From Billgrantia aerodenitrificans (lineage in GTDB: Bacteria > Pseudomonadota > Gammaproteobacteria > Pseudomonadales > Halomonadaceae): 64,000 nucleotides of DNA. Below, in pieces: positions 34,571 through 43,366 of the stretch. The notes under the pieces are model-generated. The model was not told the DNA's origin and did no database searches. It worked only from the letters and a program-made list of their open reading frames with translations. Both the position numbers and the translations under genes were made by a program. The DNA lies in the NCBI RefSeq assembly GCF_021404405.1, contig NZ_JABFTV010000001.1, positions 248,001-312,000 on the forward strand, in the 5' to 3' direction. Numbering within the stretch: the first letter of the stretch is position 1; each line of letters starts with the position of its first letter.

Positions 34571-35211
34571 GCGCTCACGAGGAGAACAGGCTGCGCGAGC
34601 AGATATCCACCCTGGGCAAGTCGCTGTTCGACCGTGGCCTGACCATGGGTTCCAGCGGCAACATCAGTGTGCGCCTGGACGATGGCGGCTGGATGATGAC
34701 ACCGACCAACGCCTGTCTGGGGCGCCTCGACCCTGCGCGTATCTCGCGGCTCGATGGTCAGGGCCAGTGGCTGGACGGCGACAAACCCACCAAGGAGCAG
34801 TTCCTGCACATGGCAATGTATGCCGAGCGCCCCCAGTCTGGCGCCATCGTGCATCTGCACTCGACCCATTCGGTGGCGGTGTCGTGCCTGCCGGGGATCG
34901 ACCACTGCGACTGCATCCCGCCGCTCACCGCCTACTACGTGATGCGGGTCGGCAAGCTGCCGCTGGTGCCCTATCACGTACCCGGTGACCCCAAGCTGGG
35001 TGATGCCGTGCGTGGCCTGGCGGGCCAGCATAGCGCCGTACTGCTGGCCAATCACGGACCGGTGGTGGCGGGCAAGGACCTGGAAGCGGCGGTATACGCT
35101 ACCGAGGAGCTGGAAGAGACCGCCAAACTCTTCCTGCTGCTGCGCGGGGAAAATCCTCGCGCCCTCAACGAGGAGCAGGTGGCCGAACTGAAGCGGCGCT
35201 TTCCTGCCTGA
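34567..35211 (+). CDS. otnC: Class II aldolase-family 3-oxo-tetronate 4-phosphate decarboxylase
   Basis: The 214-residue protein has the aldolase II metal site His96 and His98 (VHLHSTHS) with His163 (LLANHGPVV), catalytic Glu77 (PTKEQFLHM) and the phosphate-binding GSSGNIS (residues 28-34). OtnC proteins decarboxylate 3-oxo-tetronate 4-phosphate to dihydroxyacetone phosphate, which enters glycolysis. It is the last gene of the cluster, overlapping the kinase by four bases, with a strong terminator 23 bases after its stop. Function rests on family plus context. Confidence 0.88.
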   Translation: MSAHEENRLREQISTLGKSLFDRGLTMGSSGNISVRLDDGGWMMTPTNACLGRLDPARISRLDGQGQWLDGDKPTKEQFLHMAMYAERPQSGAIVHLHSTHSVAVSCLPGIDHCDCIPPLTAYYVMRVGKLPLVPYHVPGDPKLGDAVRGLAGQHSAVLLANHGPVVAGKDLEAAVYATEELEETAKLFLLLRGENPRALNEEQVAELKRRFPA

Positions 35212-35234
35212 GTCCGAGCTCGCCTTGTCATGTC

Positions 35235-35264
35235 AACGCCGCCCTGGCTAGCCAGGGCGGCGTT
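35235..35264. terminator. Bidirectional terminator between otnC and racemase genes
   Basis: AACGCCGCCCTGG and its complement form a 30-bp perfect palindrome with a CTAG centre. It ends AA on one side and TT on the other, and lies between two convergent operons. Confidence 0.75.
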
Positions 35265-35287
35265 CATCGTCGTCATGAATCGTTCGT

Positions 35288-36304
35288 TCAACGGATCACG
35301 AAACCGCGACCGACCGGGTCACGTGCGTCGATCAGCCATTTGGCGTAGCCGATCAGTTCGGCAGTGCCCTGTACGCTGGGGCGGATGGCCCGGTAGCCGC
35401 CAACTTCCGTCTCGCCAAGAATCTCCCCGGTGAAGCGGCCGCTGCCGAGCAGGCCCTCGGAGTGGATGGGGCGACCCACTTCCAGCTCGTTGCGGGCATG
35501 GAACATGGCCATCATCGCACTGGTGCCGGTGCCGCCGGGCGAGCGGTCTAGCTTGCCGTCGGAGAACACGTGCACGTTGCGGTAGAGCGAATCCGACTGT
35601 GAGCCCTCGTGCCAGAAGGTGACGAAATTCAAGCCGTTTATGTGCGGGTGAGTCGGGTGACGAATCTCCATGCGGGCGTTGAGCTCGGCCTTCACGGCCT
35701 GGCCGGCATGGGAGAAGTAGCTGCCGTTTTCCGGGCAGATGGGCTGCTTGTCGGAAGGTACCCGAATGATGGCGAAGAAGTTGCCGCCGAACACCAGGTC
35801 GGCCTTGAGCGTGCCGAGGCCGGGCACTTCGACGGGGATATCCTGCTGCATGACGAAGGCGGGCACGTTCTCGAAACGTGTCCAGTGCACCTTGTCGGCG
35901 TCGGCCTTCACTTCGGAGACCACGGTGCCGGCGGTGGTCTCGAAGCGGATGCGGGTGAGGCCGTCTTCCCGGGGCGGTGGCGCCAGGCGGTGGGCGACCA
36001 TGGCCATGGAAAGCGCAATGGTGCCGTGGCCGCACATGTCGACGAACTGCTCGCCGTCGATCCACAGCATGCCGGCGTCGTGATCGGCATCGGAGGGTGG
36101 AGTGAGAAACACGCCGAACATGTGCTGGTGGCCGCGCGGTTCGCGCATCAAGCTGGTTCGCACGTGGTCGTGATGCTGCTGGAGATAATGGCGCTTGTCG
36201 AGGATGTCGCCGCCGAAGGGATAGGGAATACCGCCATGCACGATACAGGTCGGCTCGCCTTCGGTATGGGTATAGATCACGTCGAGGAACTGCTGATTGT
36301 TCAT
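35288..36304 (-). CDS. Proline-racemase-family protein lacking the second catalytic Cys
   Basis: The 338-residue protein has the PrdF/4-hydroxyproline-epimerase fold: FVDMCGHGTIAL with the first catalytic residue Cys91, and KLDRSPGGTGTSA where the usual SPCGTGT cysteine (position 257) is Gly. The codon is GGC against the expected TGC. Epimerases need two thiols, and the dehydratases of the family replace the first one, not the second. So it may be a one-base lyase or have lost racemase activity. It is the last gene of a TRAP operon under a GlxA-type regulator, as in hydroxyproline or betaine use. Confidence 0.85.
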   Translation of the reverse strand: MNNQQFLDVIYTHTEGEPTCIVHGGIPYPFGGDILDKRHYLQQHHDHVRTSLMREPRGHQHMFGVFLTPPSDADHDAGMLWIDGEQFVDMCGHGTIALSMAMVAHRLAPPPREDGLTRIRFETTAGTVVSEVKADADKVHWTRFENVPAFVMQQDIPVEVPGLGTLKADLVFGGNFFAIIRVPSDKQPICPENGSYFSHAGQAVKAELNARMEIRHPTHPHINGLNFVTFWHEGSQSDSLYRNVHVFSDGKLDRSPGGTGTSAMMAMFHARNELEVGRPIHSEGLLGSGRFTGEILGETEVGGYRAIRPSVQGTAELIGYAKWLIDARDPVGRGFVIR

Positions 36305-36353
36305 TGGGATTTCCTGTGGCTCTGGCGTTGGGGGTTGGTTACGCAGGGCGCGG

Positions 36354-37634
36354 CTAGAGGCCGAGCCAGCGGGGTACGCTCATGACGATGCCTTCCGGCC
36401 AGACGATCACGGCTAGCAGCACGAACAGCATCACGGCGATGAAAGGCAAGTTGGCGTAGGTGATGCGAATCACATCGACTTTGGAGATCACGCTGGTGAT
36501 GAATAGCGCGGCGCCCACAGGGGGTGTCTGCTGGCCGATGCCCCAGCACAGGATCACCACCATGGCGAACTGCAGAGGGTCGATGCCGAGCAGTTGCACA
36601 CTGGGCAGAAACAGCGGCACCACGATGAACATCATGGCGATCCCATCGAGAAAGGTGCCAGCAAGGATCAGCACCAGGCTCAGAATGAGTAGGAACCCGA
36701 TCGGACCCATGTCGAGGGCTGCGATAGGACCGAGGATCAACTCACCAAGGCTCTGATAGGTGAAGGTGTAGCCCAGGGTGTGCGCCGCGGCTGTCACGAA
36801 CATCACTGCCCCGGTGAGCACGGCACTTTCCACCAGCGCGAGATAGAGGGCGCGTAGCGAAAGCGAGCGGTAGAACAGTGTGCCGGCCAGCACGCCGTAG
36901 GCGACCGCTATTGCAGAGGCTTCAGTGGGCGTAAAGATGCCGCCCAGGATGCCGCCCAGAATGATGATCGGCATCATCAGGGCCGGCAGGGCGCCGACGA
37001 AGGCACGGCTCAGTTCGCTCAGCGAGAAAGCGGACTCGATGGGATACTCGCGCTTCACCGAGATCCACCAGGCCATCAGGATCAGGCCGAGGGCGGTGAG
37101 TGCCCCAGCGACCAGGCCGGCAGCGAACAGTGCGCCGGTTGAAAGACCCATGTAGGCGCTCAGCAGGACCATGGGCACGCTGGGTGGGATGATGATCCCG
37201 ATGGTGGAGGACGAGGCCGTGACCGCAGCGGTAAAGGAGGCCGAATAGCCACGCTTGATCATCTGCGGAATCATGACGCCGCCTACGGCTGCGGTATCGG
37301 ACATCGAGGTGCCGCTCATGCCGGCAAAGAACATCGAGGTCAGGATGTTTACCGCGGCTAGACCGCCGCGAATGGCACCGACCAGGGCACGGGCGAGATC
37401 GATCAGGCGTGCAGAGATGCCGCTGTGATTCATGATCTGGCCGGCCAGAATGAACAGCGGGACCGCCAGCAGCGGGAATGACTCGGTCCCACGGTAGAGC
37501 CGCTGCACCAGAACCAGCATGTCGACACCGGAGAAAGCCAGCACGGCGATCGAGACAAGGGTCAGCGCAAAGGCAATCGGCATGGCCAGTCCGATCAGGA
37601 TGAGCAGGGCGAGAAGGATCGCAAGCAGGATCAT
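36354..37634 (-). CDS. dctM: TRAP transporter large permease (DctM)
   Basis: A 426-residue inner-membrane protein with about twelve transmembrane helices and the DctM signatures MSGTSMSDTAAVGGVMIPQM (part) and SSSTIGIIIPPSVPMVLLSAY. With DctQ and DctP it imports organic acids or amino-acid-like solutes using the Na+ gradient, suited to a halophile. Its ATG shares one base with the dctQ stop codon. It is upstream of the racemase gene by 49 bases on the same strand, so the substrate of that enzyme is probably what it imports. Confidence 0.95.
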   Translation of the reverse strand: MILLAILLALLILIGLAMPIAFALTLVSIAVLAFSGVDMLVLVQRLYRGTESFPLLAVPLFILAGQIMNHSGISARLIDLARALVGAIRGGLAAVNILTSMFFAGMSGTSMSDTAAVGGVMIPQMIKRGYSASFTAAVTASSSTIGIIIPPSVPMVLLSAYMGLSTGALFAAGLVAGALTALGLILMAWWISVKREYPIESAFSLSELSRAFVGALPALMMPIIILGGILGGIFTPTEASAIAVAYGVLAGTLFYRSLSLRALYLALVESAVLTGAVMFVTAAAHTLGYTFTYQSLGELILGPIAALDMGPIGFLLILSLVLILAGTFLDGIAMMFIVVPLFLPSVQLLGIDPLQFAMVVILCWGIGQQTPPVGAALFITSVISKVDVIRITYANLPFIAVMLFVLLAVIVWPEGIVMSVPRWLGL

Positions 37635-38128
37635 CAGATACTCTCCTCCAGTGCGGCTTGCCGAGAGGCTTCATAGGGCGGCACCTTGGCCTTGACGGCG
37701 GCAATGCACTGGCGAATCAGCTCCAGTAGCATGCCCACGCCCGAGATGGGCACGGCGATATAGAACAGCCACTGGGGGGCACCCAGCATCAGAGTGGTGC
37801 GGTGGGAGAAGGTGAGGGTCTGTTCAAGGCCCCACACCACCATGACCACGCAGACCACACCGATGAGCGCCTGATTGAGGAAGAACAGAACCCATTGGCC
37901 GCGGGCGGGCAGGCATGCGGCCACCACGTCGATGCGCAGATGGGCACCCTTGCGCAGTGCCAGGTAGCCGCAGAAGAAAGTGACGTAGACCAATAGGCCC
38001 ACCAGTACTTCAGCACTCCAGGACAGCGAGGCATTGAGTACGTAGCGTGCAATCACGGCAGCCAGGGCGAGCAGGGTGATGGCAAGCAACAGCAGTGCCG
38101 CGACCGCTTCGAAAAAACGATCAAGCAT
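37634..38128 (-). CDS. dctQ: TRAP transporter small permease (DctQ)
   Basis: From ATG 38128, four bases after an AGGAGCC site, the protein is 164 residues with four transmembrane helices. LSWSAEVLVGLLVYVTFFCGYLALRKGAHLRIDVV (in part) is the DctQ motif in which a Glu-Ala-Arg series lines the interface with DctM. An upstream extension of the frame to 38287 overlaps dctP and is not credible. It bridges the binding protein and DctM. Confidence 0.92.
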   Translation of the reverse strand: MLDRFFEAVAALLLLAITLLALAAVIARYVLNASLSWSAEVLVGLLVYVTFFCGYLALRKGAHLRIDVVAACLPARGQWVLFFLNQALIGVVCVVMVVWGLEQTLTFSHRTTLMLGAPQWLFYIAVPISGVGMLLELIRQCIAAVKAKVPPYEASRQAALEESI

Positions 38129-38186
38129 GGGAGGCTCCTGCAGGGAAGAGGCGGGCCAGGGCAGCCCGCCGGGCTGACGGTGAGGC

Positions 38187-39170
38187 TCAGGGATGCTCGG
38201 CGATGCGCTGTACCAGCTCGCGCGCTTCGTCCGACATGCCCTGGGTGAAGCGCTCCCACAGTGGCTGGGACGCTTCGATGAAGGCATCGAGATCGACTTC
38301 GTTGACCTGCATGCCGTTCTGCTCGACCAGTTCGATGACGCTCTGGTCGGCGCGCTCGCCGAAGTCGACGGTGGCGTCGAAGGCCTTTTGCCCCCCTTCC
38401 AGCAGCGCCTGCTGTACCTCGTCGGAAAGGTCCTGGAAACGCGCTTCGTTCATCAGCAGGAAGCCCACGGTATAGACGTGACCCGACAGCGAGAGATAAT
38501 CCTGCACTTCATAGAAGCGGCTGGCTTCGACCTCGACCAACGGGTTTTCCTGGCCGTCGAAAACGCGTGTCTGGAGCGCAGAATAGAGCTCCGGATAGGG
38601 CAATGGTGAGGCGTTGGCACCATAGGCGTTGAACATTTCCACCCGCTGGCGGCTTTCCGGGGTGCGAATACGTAAGCCACTCAAGTCTTCAGGTGTGGCG
38701 ATGGGACGGCGATTGTTGGTGATATGACGAAACCCACCCTCGTAGAAGCCAATGACTCGATAATTCTGTCCCTGGAGCTGTTCCTTGATGGTGTCGCCTA
38801 TCTCGCCCAGGAACACGTTTCTCACATGCTCTCTATCGCGAAACAGGTAGGGCAGCGAGAGGATACCCAGGTCTTCGTCGATGGTGGTGATCGGCGTTTC
38901 GATGGTGGCGATGTCGATCGTGCGAGTATCGAGGGACTCGATGTTGCTGATCTGATCGCCCAGGGAGCCTGCATGGAAGAGTCGCACCTCGACGCTGTCA
39001 CCCGTGGCTTCGGCTACGTGGCTGGCGAGTGCATTGAGGCCGGTCATCTGAATGCCCTGCTGGCTGCCTATCGTGGCGGCACGTAGTTCGAGCTCGGCGG
39101 CCGTTGCGGAACCGGCAGTACCGAAACTCACTGCCATGGCTGTCAGGAGAGAGGGAAGTTTGCGCTTCAT
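38187..39170 (-). CDS. dctP: TRAP transporter periplasmic binding protein (DctP)
   Basis: From ATG 39170 (GGAG eight bases upstream) the protein has 327 residues. A signal peptide ends near TAGSATAA. The DctP fold contains FHAGSLGDQISNIESLDTRTID and the conserved arginine motif DLSGLRIRTPESRQRVEMF that clamps the carboxylate, then YSALQTRVFDGQENP. It binds a carboxylate solute in the periplasm. It is the promoter-proximal gene of the dctPQM-racemase operon. The ligand may be a hydroxyproline-like or other amino acid; inference only. Confidence 0.94.
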   Translation of the reverse strand: MKRKLPSLLTAMAVSFGTAGSATAAELELRAATIGSQQGIQMTGLNALASHVAEATGDSVEVRLFHAGSLGDQISNIESLDTRTIDIATIETPITTIDEDLGILSLPYLFRDREHVRNVFLGEIGDTIKEQLQGQNYRVIGFYEGGFRHITNNRRPIATPEDLSGLRIRTPESRQRVEMFNAYGANASPLPYPELYSALQTRVFDGQENPLVEVEASRFYEVQDYLSLSGHVYTVGFLLMNEARFQDLSDEVQQALLEGGQKAFDATVDFGERADQSVIELVEQNGMQVNEVDLDAFIEASQPLWERFTQGMSDEARELVQRIAEHP

Positions 39171-39317
39171 GGTGACGCTCCAGAAGTTGTTGTGTAAGGG
39201 AGTCGTGTCACTGACGTGAACGAACACGTGCCTCTAGGGTAGGGCCGCGGGGTGCCCGCTTATAGAAGAAAACGGACAAGAAAGAGAATGTTTCAGACGT
39301 GCTTTGTGGATTGAATC

Positions 39318-39338
39318 GTGCTCAGGAAGCCTGAGCAC
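39318..39338 (-). terminator. Hairpin over the 3' end of the GlxA-type gene
   Basis: GTGCTCAGG / CCTGAGCAC pairs perfectly over nine bases around a three-base loop. The stop TGA of the regulator (39324-39322) lies in the stem. The following T content on the minus strand is low. Confidence 0.45.
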
Positions 39339-40320
39339 TGGCCTGGCTGCTCAGTCCCTTGAGGCGTGACTGCTTGGGGCTGCAGGTGTAATGGGCCTGG
39401 AAGTCCCGCGCCAGGTGGGATGCATCGGAAAAGCCGCACTCGGCAGCGATCTCGGCGATCGAACTGTCGGTATGTTGCAGCAGCCACTCGGCGTAGCGCA
39501 GGCGCATGGTCTTGAAGTAGCGCATGGGAGTGGTGCCCATTTCCTGCTGGAACAGCCTGTCGAGTTGGCGTGGACTGAGATTGATGCGCTTGGCCAGGGC
39601 CTGGCTGTCCAGGCGTGTATTGAGCGACTGCTCCATAGTCAACACAGCGACCCTTACCCGCTCGTCGCGTATGTCCTGAATGGCCTCGAAGAAGTGAGTC
39701 TGTGGCGAGTTTGAGGTGCGCATCCCATTCAGCATCATATGGCGAATCGCCTGCTGAGCCTTGTCCGGCCCACACTCACGGCGGATGAGATGTAGCGCCA
39801 TGTCGGTCGCTCCCGAGGAGCCGGCGCAGGTGATGACGCGCACCGACTCTAGGAATAGTCGATCGGGAGTGGCATCGATATGCGGAAATTGCTGACGGAA
39901 GTCGTTGATGACGTTCCAATGAACGCATACCCGCTGGCCCTTTAACAGGCCAGCCCGGGCGATGGCAAAGGTGCCGGTGCAAACTCCTACCAGCTTGACT
40001 CCTTGACGATAGGCATCTTTGAGATAGTGGCTGAGAGCTTTGTCTTCATGAGGGTCGAGATAGTTGTTGCCACCGCAGACAGCAATGTGAGTGAAAAGGT
40101 TCGGGTCGCGATAGGTCGTTTGCGGATGGACTTCCAACCCACAGCTCGAGATGACAGGCCCTGGTCCCATGATATTCCAACTACAGTGGATCTGTCGGCT
40201 GCGGCCCCCTTTGTCAGCCGCTAGCCGCAAGGAGTCGATGAAACCGGCAAAGGCGTTTAACGTGAACAGGGGCAATAGAATAAAGCCGACGCGCAGTGGG
40301 GGATCCTGTGACGGTAACAT
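39322..40320 (-). CDS. GlxA-type AraC regulator of the TRAP-racemase operon
   Basis: The 332-residue protein has a DJ-1/PfpI-like sensor domain (VGFILLPLFTLNAFAGFIDSLRLAAD, then LVGVCTGTFAIARAGLL around the nucleophile elbow) and a C-terminal AraC domain (LAKRINLSPRQLDRLFQQEMGTTP and IAEIAAECGFSDASHLARDFQAHY). Related proteins (GbdR, CdhR, LhpR) activate use of glycine betaine, carnitine and hydroxyproline. It lies directly upstream of dctP on the same strand, 151 bases away, and probably activates that operon when its substrate is present. Confidence 0.9.
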   Translation of the reverse strand: MLPSQDPPLRVGFILLPLFTLNAFAGFIDSLRLAADKGGRSRQIHCSWNIMGPGPVISSCGLEVHPQTTYRDPNLFTHIAVCGGNNYLDPHEDKALSHYLKDAYRQGVKLVGVCTGTFAIARAGLLKGQRVCVHWNVINDFRQQFPHIDATPDRLFLESVRVITCAGSSGATDMALHLIRRECGPDKAQQAIRHMMLNGMRTSNSPQTHFFEAIQDIRDERVRVAVLTMEQSLNTRLDSQALAKRINLSPRQLDRLFQQEMGTTPMRYFKTMRLRYAEWLLQHTDSSIAEIAAECGFSDASHLARDFQAHYTCSPKQSRLKGLSSQASAQAS

Positions 40321-40483
40321 GGCGATGTCTTATGTAGAGGCGGGTAGCGTTACCGAGCAGTATGCGCTGGCAATGAAAGATCTTCGAGTCCGACTAGTCG
40401 CAGCAACAGGACCGCACCCATCGAGGAAAGGCGATGCGTGGCTACCATCGCTCTGCCCTTGGTGGCAGAAAGGAGGGAGCATA

Positions 40484-41260
40484 ATGTCGTATCGCACGAT
40501 TTTAGTGATGGCTGCGGGCCTGTCGCTCCTGGCCGGTTGCCAGGCGCAGCAGGAGCCGGACGATAGGGCCGGGATGACGCAGGAACCCGTCGAGGCGCAT
40601 TTCGTGGAAAGCGACTGCCCGGCGGAGCAGTGCGCCGAGGTGGAGGTGAGGGCACTGCACTTCCCCGACTCGCCAGAGCTGAGTGAAACGCTGCGCGCAA
40701 GGCTGCTGGCGATGGGGCAGGGCATAACCGATGGCGAGACCGAGTGGCCGCGGGACTCATGGGAAGCCTATGCCGAGGCTTTCTTCGCGCTGGCCAGAGA
40801 AGATCGTCGGTATGCCCCGCCACATGCCGCCAGCCAGGCCTCGCTCGAAGCGAAGGTGCTGGCCCGCCATCACGATCTGCTGGTCATCGAACTCGGCAGC
40901 TATGTCTACCATGCCGGGCAAGCCCACGGCATGCCGCTGACCGAGTTCATGGTCATCGACGAGCGTTTGGGGCATGAGGTTACGCTCGACGACATGCTGC
41001 TCGACGGCCAGGCCCCGGCCTTCCAGGAGGCTCTGGCCCGGGCCCATGAGCGTTGGCTGAGAGATCAGGAACTGGACGAGGCGTTTGCCGCCAGTTGGCC
41101 ATTTCATCCAAGCCAGAACGTGGCGCCGCTCGAAACCGCCTGGGTGGTGAGATACAACGTCTATGAGATCACCCCCTACGCCCTTGGTCAGCCGGAACTG
41201 AGTATTCCGCTGGCTGAGCTGGAAGGTATCGCCAAGCCGCGCTATCTGGGGCAAGAATAG
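40484..41260 (+). CDS. Lipoprotein with DUF3298/RsiV-like domain
   Basis: From ATG 40484, behind an AGGAGG site, the 258-residue protein starts with a lipoprotein signal and lipobox LLAGC (Cys at about residue 18). The C-terminal region, LLVIELGSYVYHAGQAHGMPLTEFMVIDERLGHEVTLDDML in pieces, with the later VVRYNVYEITPYALGQPELSIPLAEL, matches DUF3298 as found in RsiV and PdaC. These domains bind peptidoglycan fragments or lysozyme in other bacteria. It is probably anchored to the outer membrane. It is followed by, but separate from, the DUF2157 group. Confidence 0.8.
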   Translation: MSYRTILVMAAGLSLLAGCQAQQEPDDRAGMTQEPVEAHFVESDCPAEQCAEVEVRALHFPDSPELSETLRARLLAMGQGITDGETEWPRDSWEAYAEAFFALAREDRRYAPPHAASQASLEAKVLARHHDLLVIELGSYVYHAGQAHGMPLTEFMVIDERLGHEVTLDDMLLDGQAPAFQEALARAHERWLRDQELDEAFAASWPFHPSQNVAPLETAWVVRYNVYEITPYALGQPELSIPLAELEGIAKPRYLGQE

Positions 41261-41297
41261 GCCTCGGTAGGACACGAAAACATCGCAGGGAAACGAC

Positions 41298-42278
41298 ATG
41301 GCCTCCATTCGCCGTGAGCTGGTGGCGTTGATCGAGCGCGGCGCGATCCCGCGTGAGCAGGTGGCGCGGGCGGTTGCGCTTTCCGGGCTGCACCCTTCGG
41401 GGCGGGCCTGGGGGGTGTTCCTGGACCGACTGCTGCTGTGGCTGGGTGCGCTGGCGCTGGTCTTCGGCGTACTGTTCCTGGTGGCGTACAACTGGGCCGA
41501 GATGGGTCGGTTGATGCGCTTTGGGTTGGTGCAGGCGGCGCTGTTGGTGGCCATCGCGGTGTACGTTTGGGCCGAGGTGCGCGGTGCCGCCAGCGATCTC
41601 GTACCGCGGGTCGCGCTGATGGCGGCTGCGCTGCTGCTTGGGGTGCTGCTGGCGCTGGTCGGCCAGGTGTACCAGACCGGCGCCGACCCATGGCAGCTGT
41701 TCTTCGTCTGGGCCGTACTGATGCTGCCCTGGGCGCTGGTGGCGCGCTTCGATGCGCTGTGGCTCCTGTGGCTGGGGCTGCTCAACCTCTCACTTGCGCT
41801 CTATTTTCGCACCTGGGGCGGGCTCTTCGGCCTGTTCAGCGGCGATACGGGCGCCTTGTGGGGACTCTTCATTCTCAACACGCTGGCGCTCGCGGTATGG
41901 GAGCTGGGCGCACGACGCTGGCGTTGGCTGTCGCGGGGATGGCCCGTGCAACTGTTGGCGCTGGGCGGCGGCGTACCGCTCACGTTGCTGATGATGAGCT
42001 GGGTCGTCGCTGAGCGTTTGGCATTTTCCCCAGTGCTGCCGGTTTATCTGCTGTGGCTGGTGGCGCTCTACGTCGTCTATCGCCACTGGCGGCCCGAGCT
42101 GTTCATGCTGGCGGGCGGCTGCCTGTCGGTCATCGTCGTGGTCACGCTGCTGCTTGGCCGGCATCTGCTGTGGCAGGGCGGCGCGGAGAGCTTTCTGGTG
42201 CTCTCTATGGCGGTATTAGGGATGGGGGCTGCGGCAGTGTTCTGGCTCAAGCGGCTGCACCGGGAGATGTCGTCATGA
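41298..42278 (+). CDS. DUF2157 multi-span membrane protein
   Basis: The 326-residue protein starts with a short cytoplasmic helix (SIRRELVALIERGAIPREQVARAVALSG) typical of DUF2157 and then has about nine transmembrane helices, including LGALALVFGVLFLVAYNWAEM and LVGQVYQTGADPWQLFFVWA. This family is always found with DUF4401 and GDYXXLXY proteins, as it is here. Function is unknown. The next gene starts inside its last codons, so the three are translated as a unit. Confidence 0.88.
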   Translation: MASIRRELVALIERGAIPREQVARAVALSGLHPSGRAWGVFLDRLLLWLGALALVFGVLFLVAYNWAEMGRLMRFGLVQAALLVAIAVYVWAEVRGAASDLVPRVALMAAALLLGVLLALVGQVYQTGADPWQLFFVWAVLMLPWALVARFDALWLLWLGLLNLSLALYFRTWGGLFGLFSGDTGALWGLFILNTLALAVWELGARRWRWLSRGWPVQLLALGGGVPLTLLMMSWVVAERLAFSPVLPVYLLWLVALYVVYRHWRPELFMLAGGCLSVIVVVTLLLGRHLLWQGGAESFLVLSMAVLGMGAAAVFWLKRLHREMSS

Positions 42279-43366
42279 GCCGTTCGCTGGAGATAAAGCT
42301 CATCGAAAGCGGGATTGCCGTATCCCAGGCCGACGGCGCGCCGCCAATCGAAACGCCCTGGTTCGTGCGTGCCATTCAGGCGTTCTCGGGTTGGTTGGCA
42401 GCGCTGTTCCTGCTCGGCTTCATCGGCATGGGCGCAGTATTCCTGCTCGACAGCAGCGTCGCCTCGGCCATCTTGGGCCTGGTGCTGATTGGCGGCGCCT
42501 ATGCGCTGCTGCGACAAGCGCAAAGCGACTTTCTGGAGCATCTGGCCCTGGCCGCGAGCCTGGCGGGGCAGATGTTGGTGGCCTGGGCGCTGGCCTCAGT
42601 GCTGGGCACTACGCTGGGGTGGGATAGTGCTGGGCTGTGGTGGGCGCTGCTAGCACTTCAGGTCGTGCTGGCCCTGATCATGCCGAGCCTGACTCACCGT
42701 ACCTTTTCCGCCTTCGCCGCGTGCCTGGCGTTCTATCTGGCCATGGTCGAAACCGCTTCCGCCCCTACGATGGCCGGCGGGCTGGTGCTGCTGGGGCTGA
42801 CCGCCTTGTGGCTGAACGAGTTTCGTTGGCCGGCCCACGTCCGCCAGTTGGAGGCGCTGGGCTATGGCCTGCTGTTGGGATTATTGGCGATACAGTCGGT
42901 CGGCTACTTCGGTCAGTCCTTGCTGTTGGGGCGCTACTTCGTGGGCAGCGGGCTCGACTGGCTGGAGCCCTGGGCCGGGGATGCCCTGGGCCTGCTGGCG
43001 CTATTGCTGCTGCTTCGGCTTCTCTTTCGGCGCCATGCCCATGGGGCCGAACCGGGCATGCGGGTTGCCGCTTATACCGCCGTGCTGCTGCTGGCGCTGC
43101 TCTCGCTGCAGGCGCATGGCCTAAGTCATGGCGCAGTGGTGGTCGCGCTGGGCTTTGCCATCGGCCATCGCGGGGTCATGGGGTTCGGCGGGTTGTTGCT
43201 GTTGCTCTCCATCACCAGCTATTACTACTGGCTCGACGCCTCTCTGCTGGCCAAGGCCATGACGCTGTTCGCGCTCGGCCTGCTGCTGCTGGCGATACGC
43301 TGGGCGCTGCAACGCCGCTGGCGCGCCGGGGCAAGCGTCGCGGTAGAGGAGGGGGCGGACGCATGA
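42275..43366 (+). CDS. DUF4401 multi-span membrane protein
   Basis: A 363-residue protein with about ten transmembrane helices after a short N-terminal soluble part (SRSLEIKLIESGIAVSQADGAPPIETPWFVRAIQAFSGWLAALFLLGF in part). The PWFVR.IQ.FSGWLAALFLL entry and the SITSYYYWLDASLLAKA exit segment are hallmarks of DUF4401. It overlaps both neighbours by four bases. It probably forms a membrane complex with the DUF2157 and GDYXXLXY proteins; the activity is not known. Confidence 0.88.
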   Translation: MSRSLEIKLIESGIAVSQADGAPPIETPWFVRAIQAFSGWLAALFLLGFIGMGAVFLLDSSVASAILGLVLIGGAYALLRQAQSDFLEHLALAASLAGQMLVAWALASVLGTTLGWDSAGLWWALLALQVVLALIMPSLTHRTFSAFAACLAFYLAMVETASAPTMAGGLVLLGLTALWLNEFRWPAHVRQLEALGYGLLLGLLAIQSVGYFGQSLLLGRYFVGSGLDWLEPWAGDALGLLALLLLLRLLFRRHAHGAEPGMRVAAYTAVLLLALLSLQAHGLSHGAVVVALGFAIGHRGVMGFGGLLLLLSITSYYYWLDASLLAKAMTLFALGLLLLAIRWALQRRWRAGASVAVEEGADA

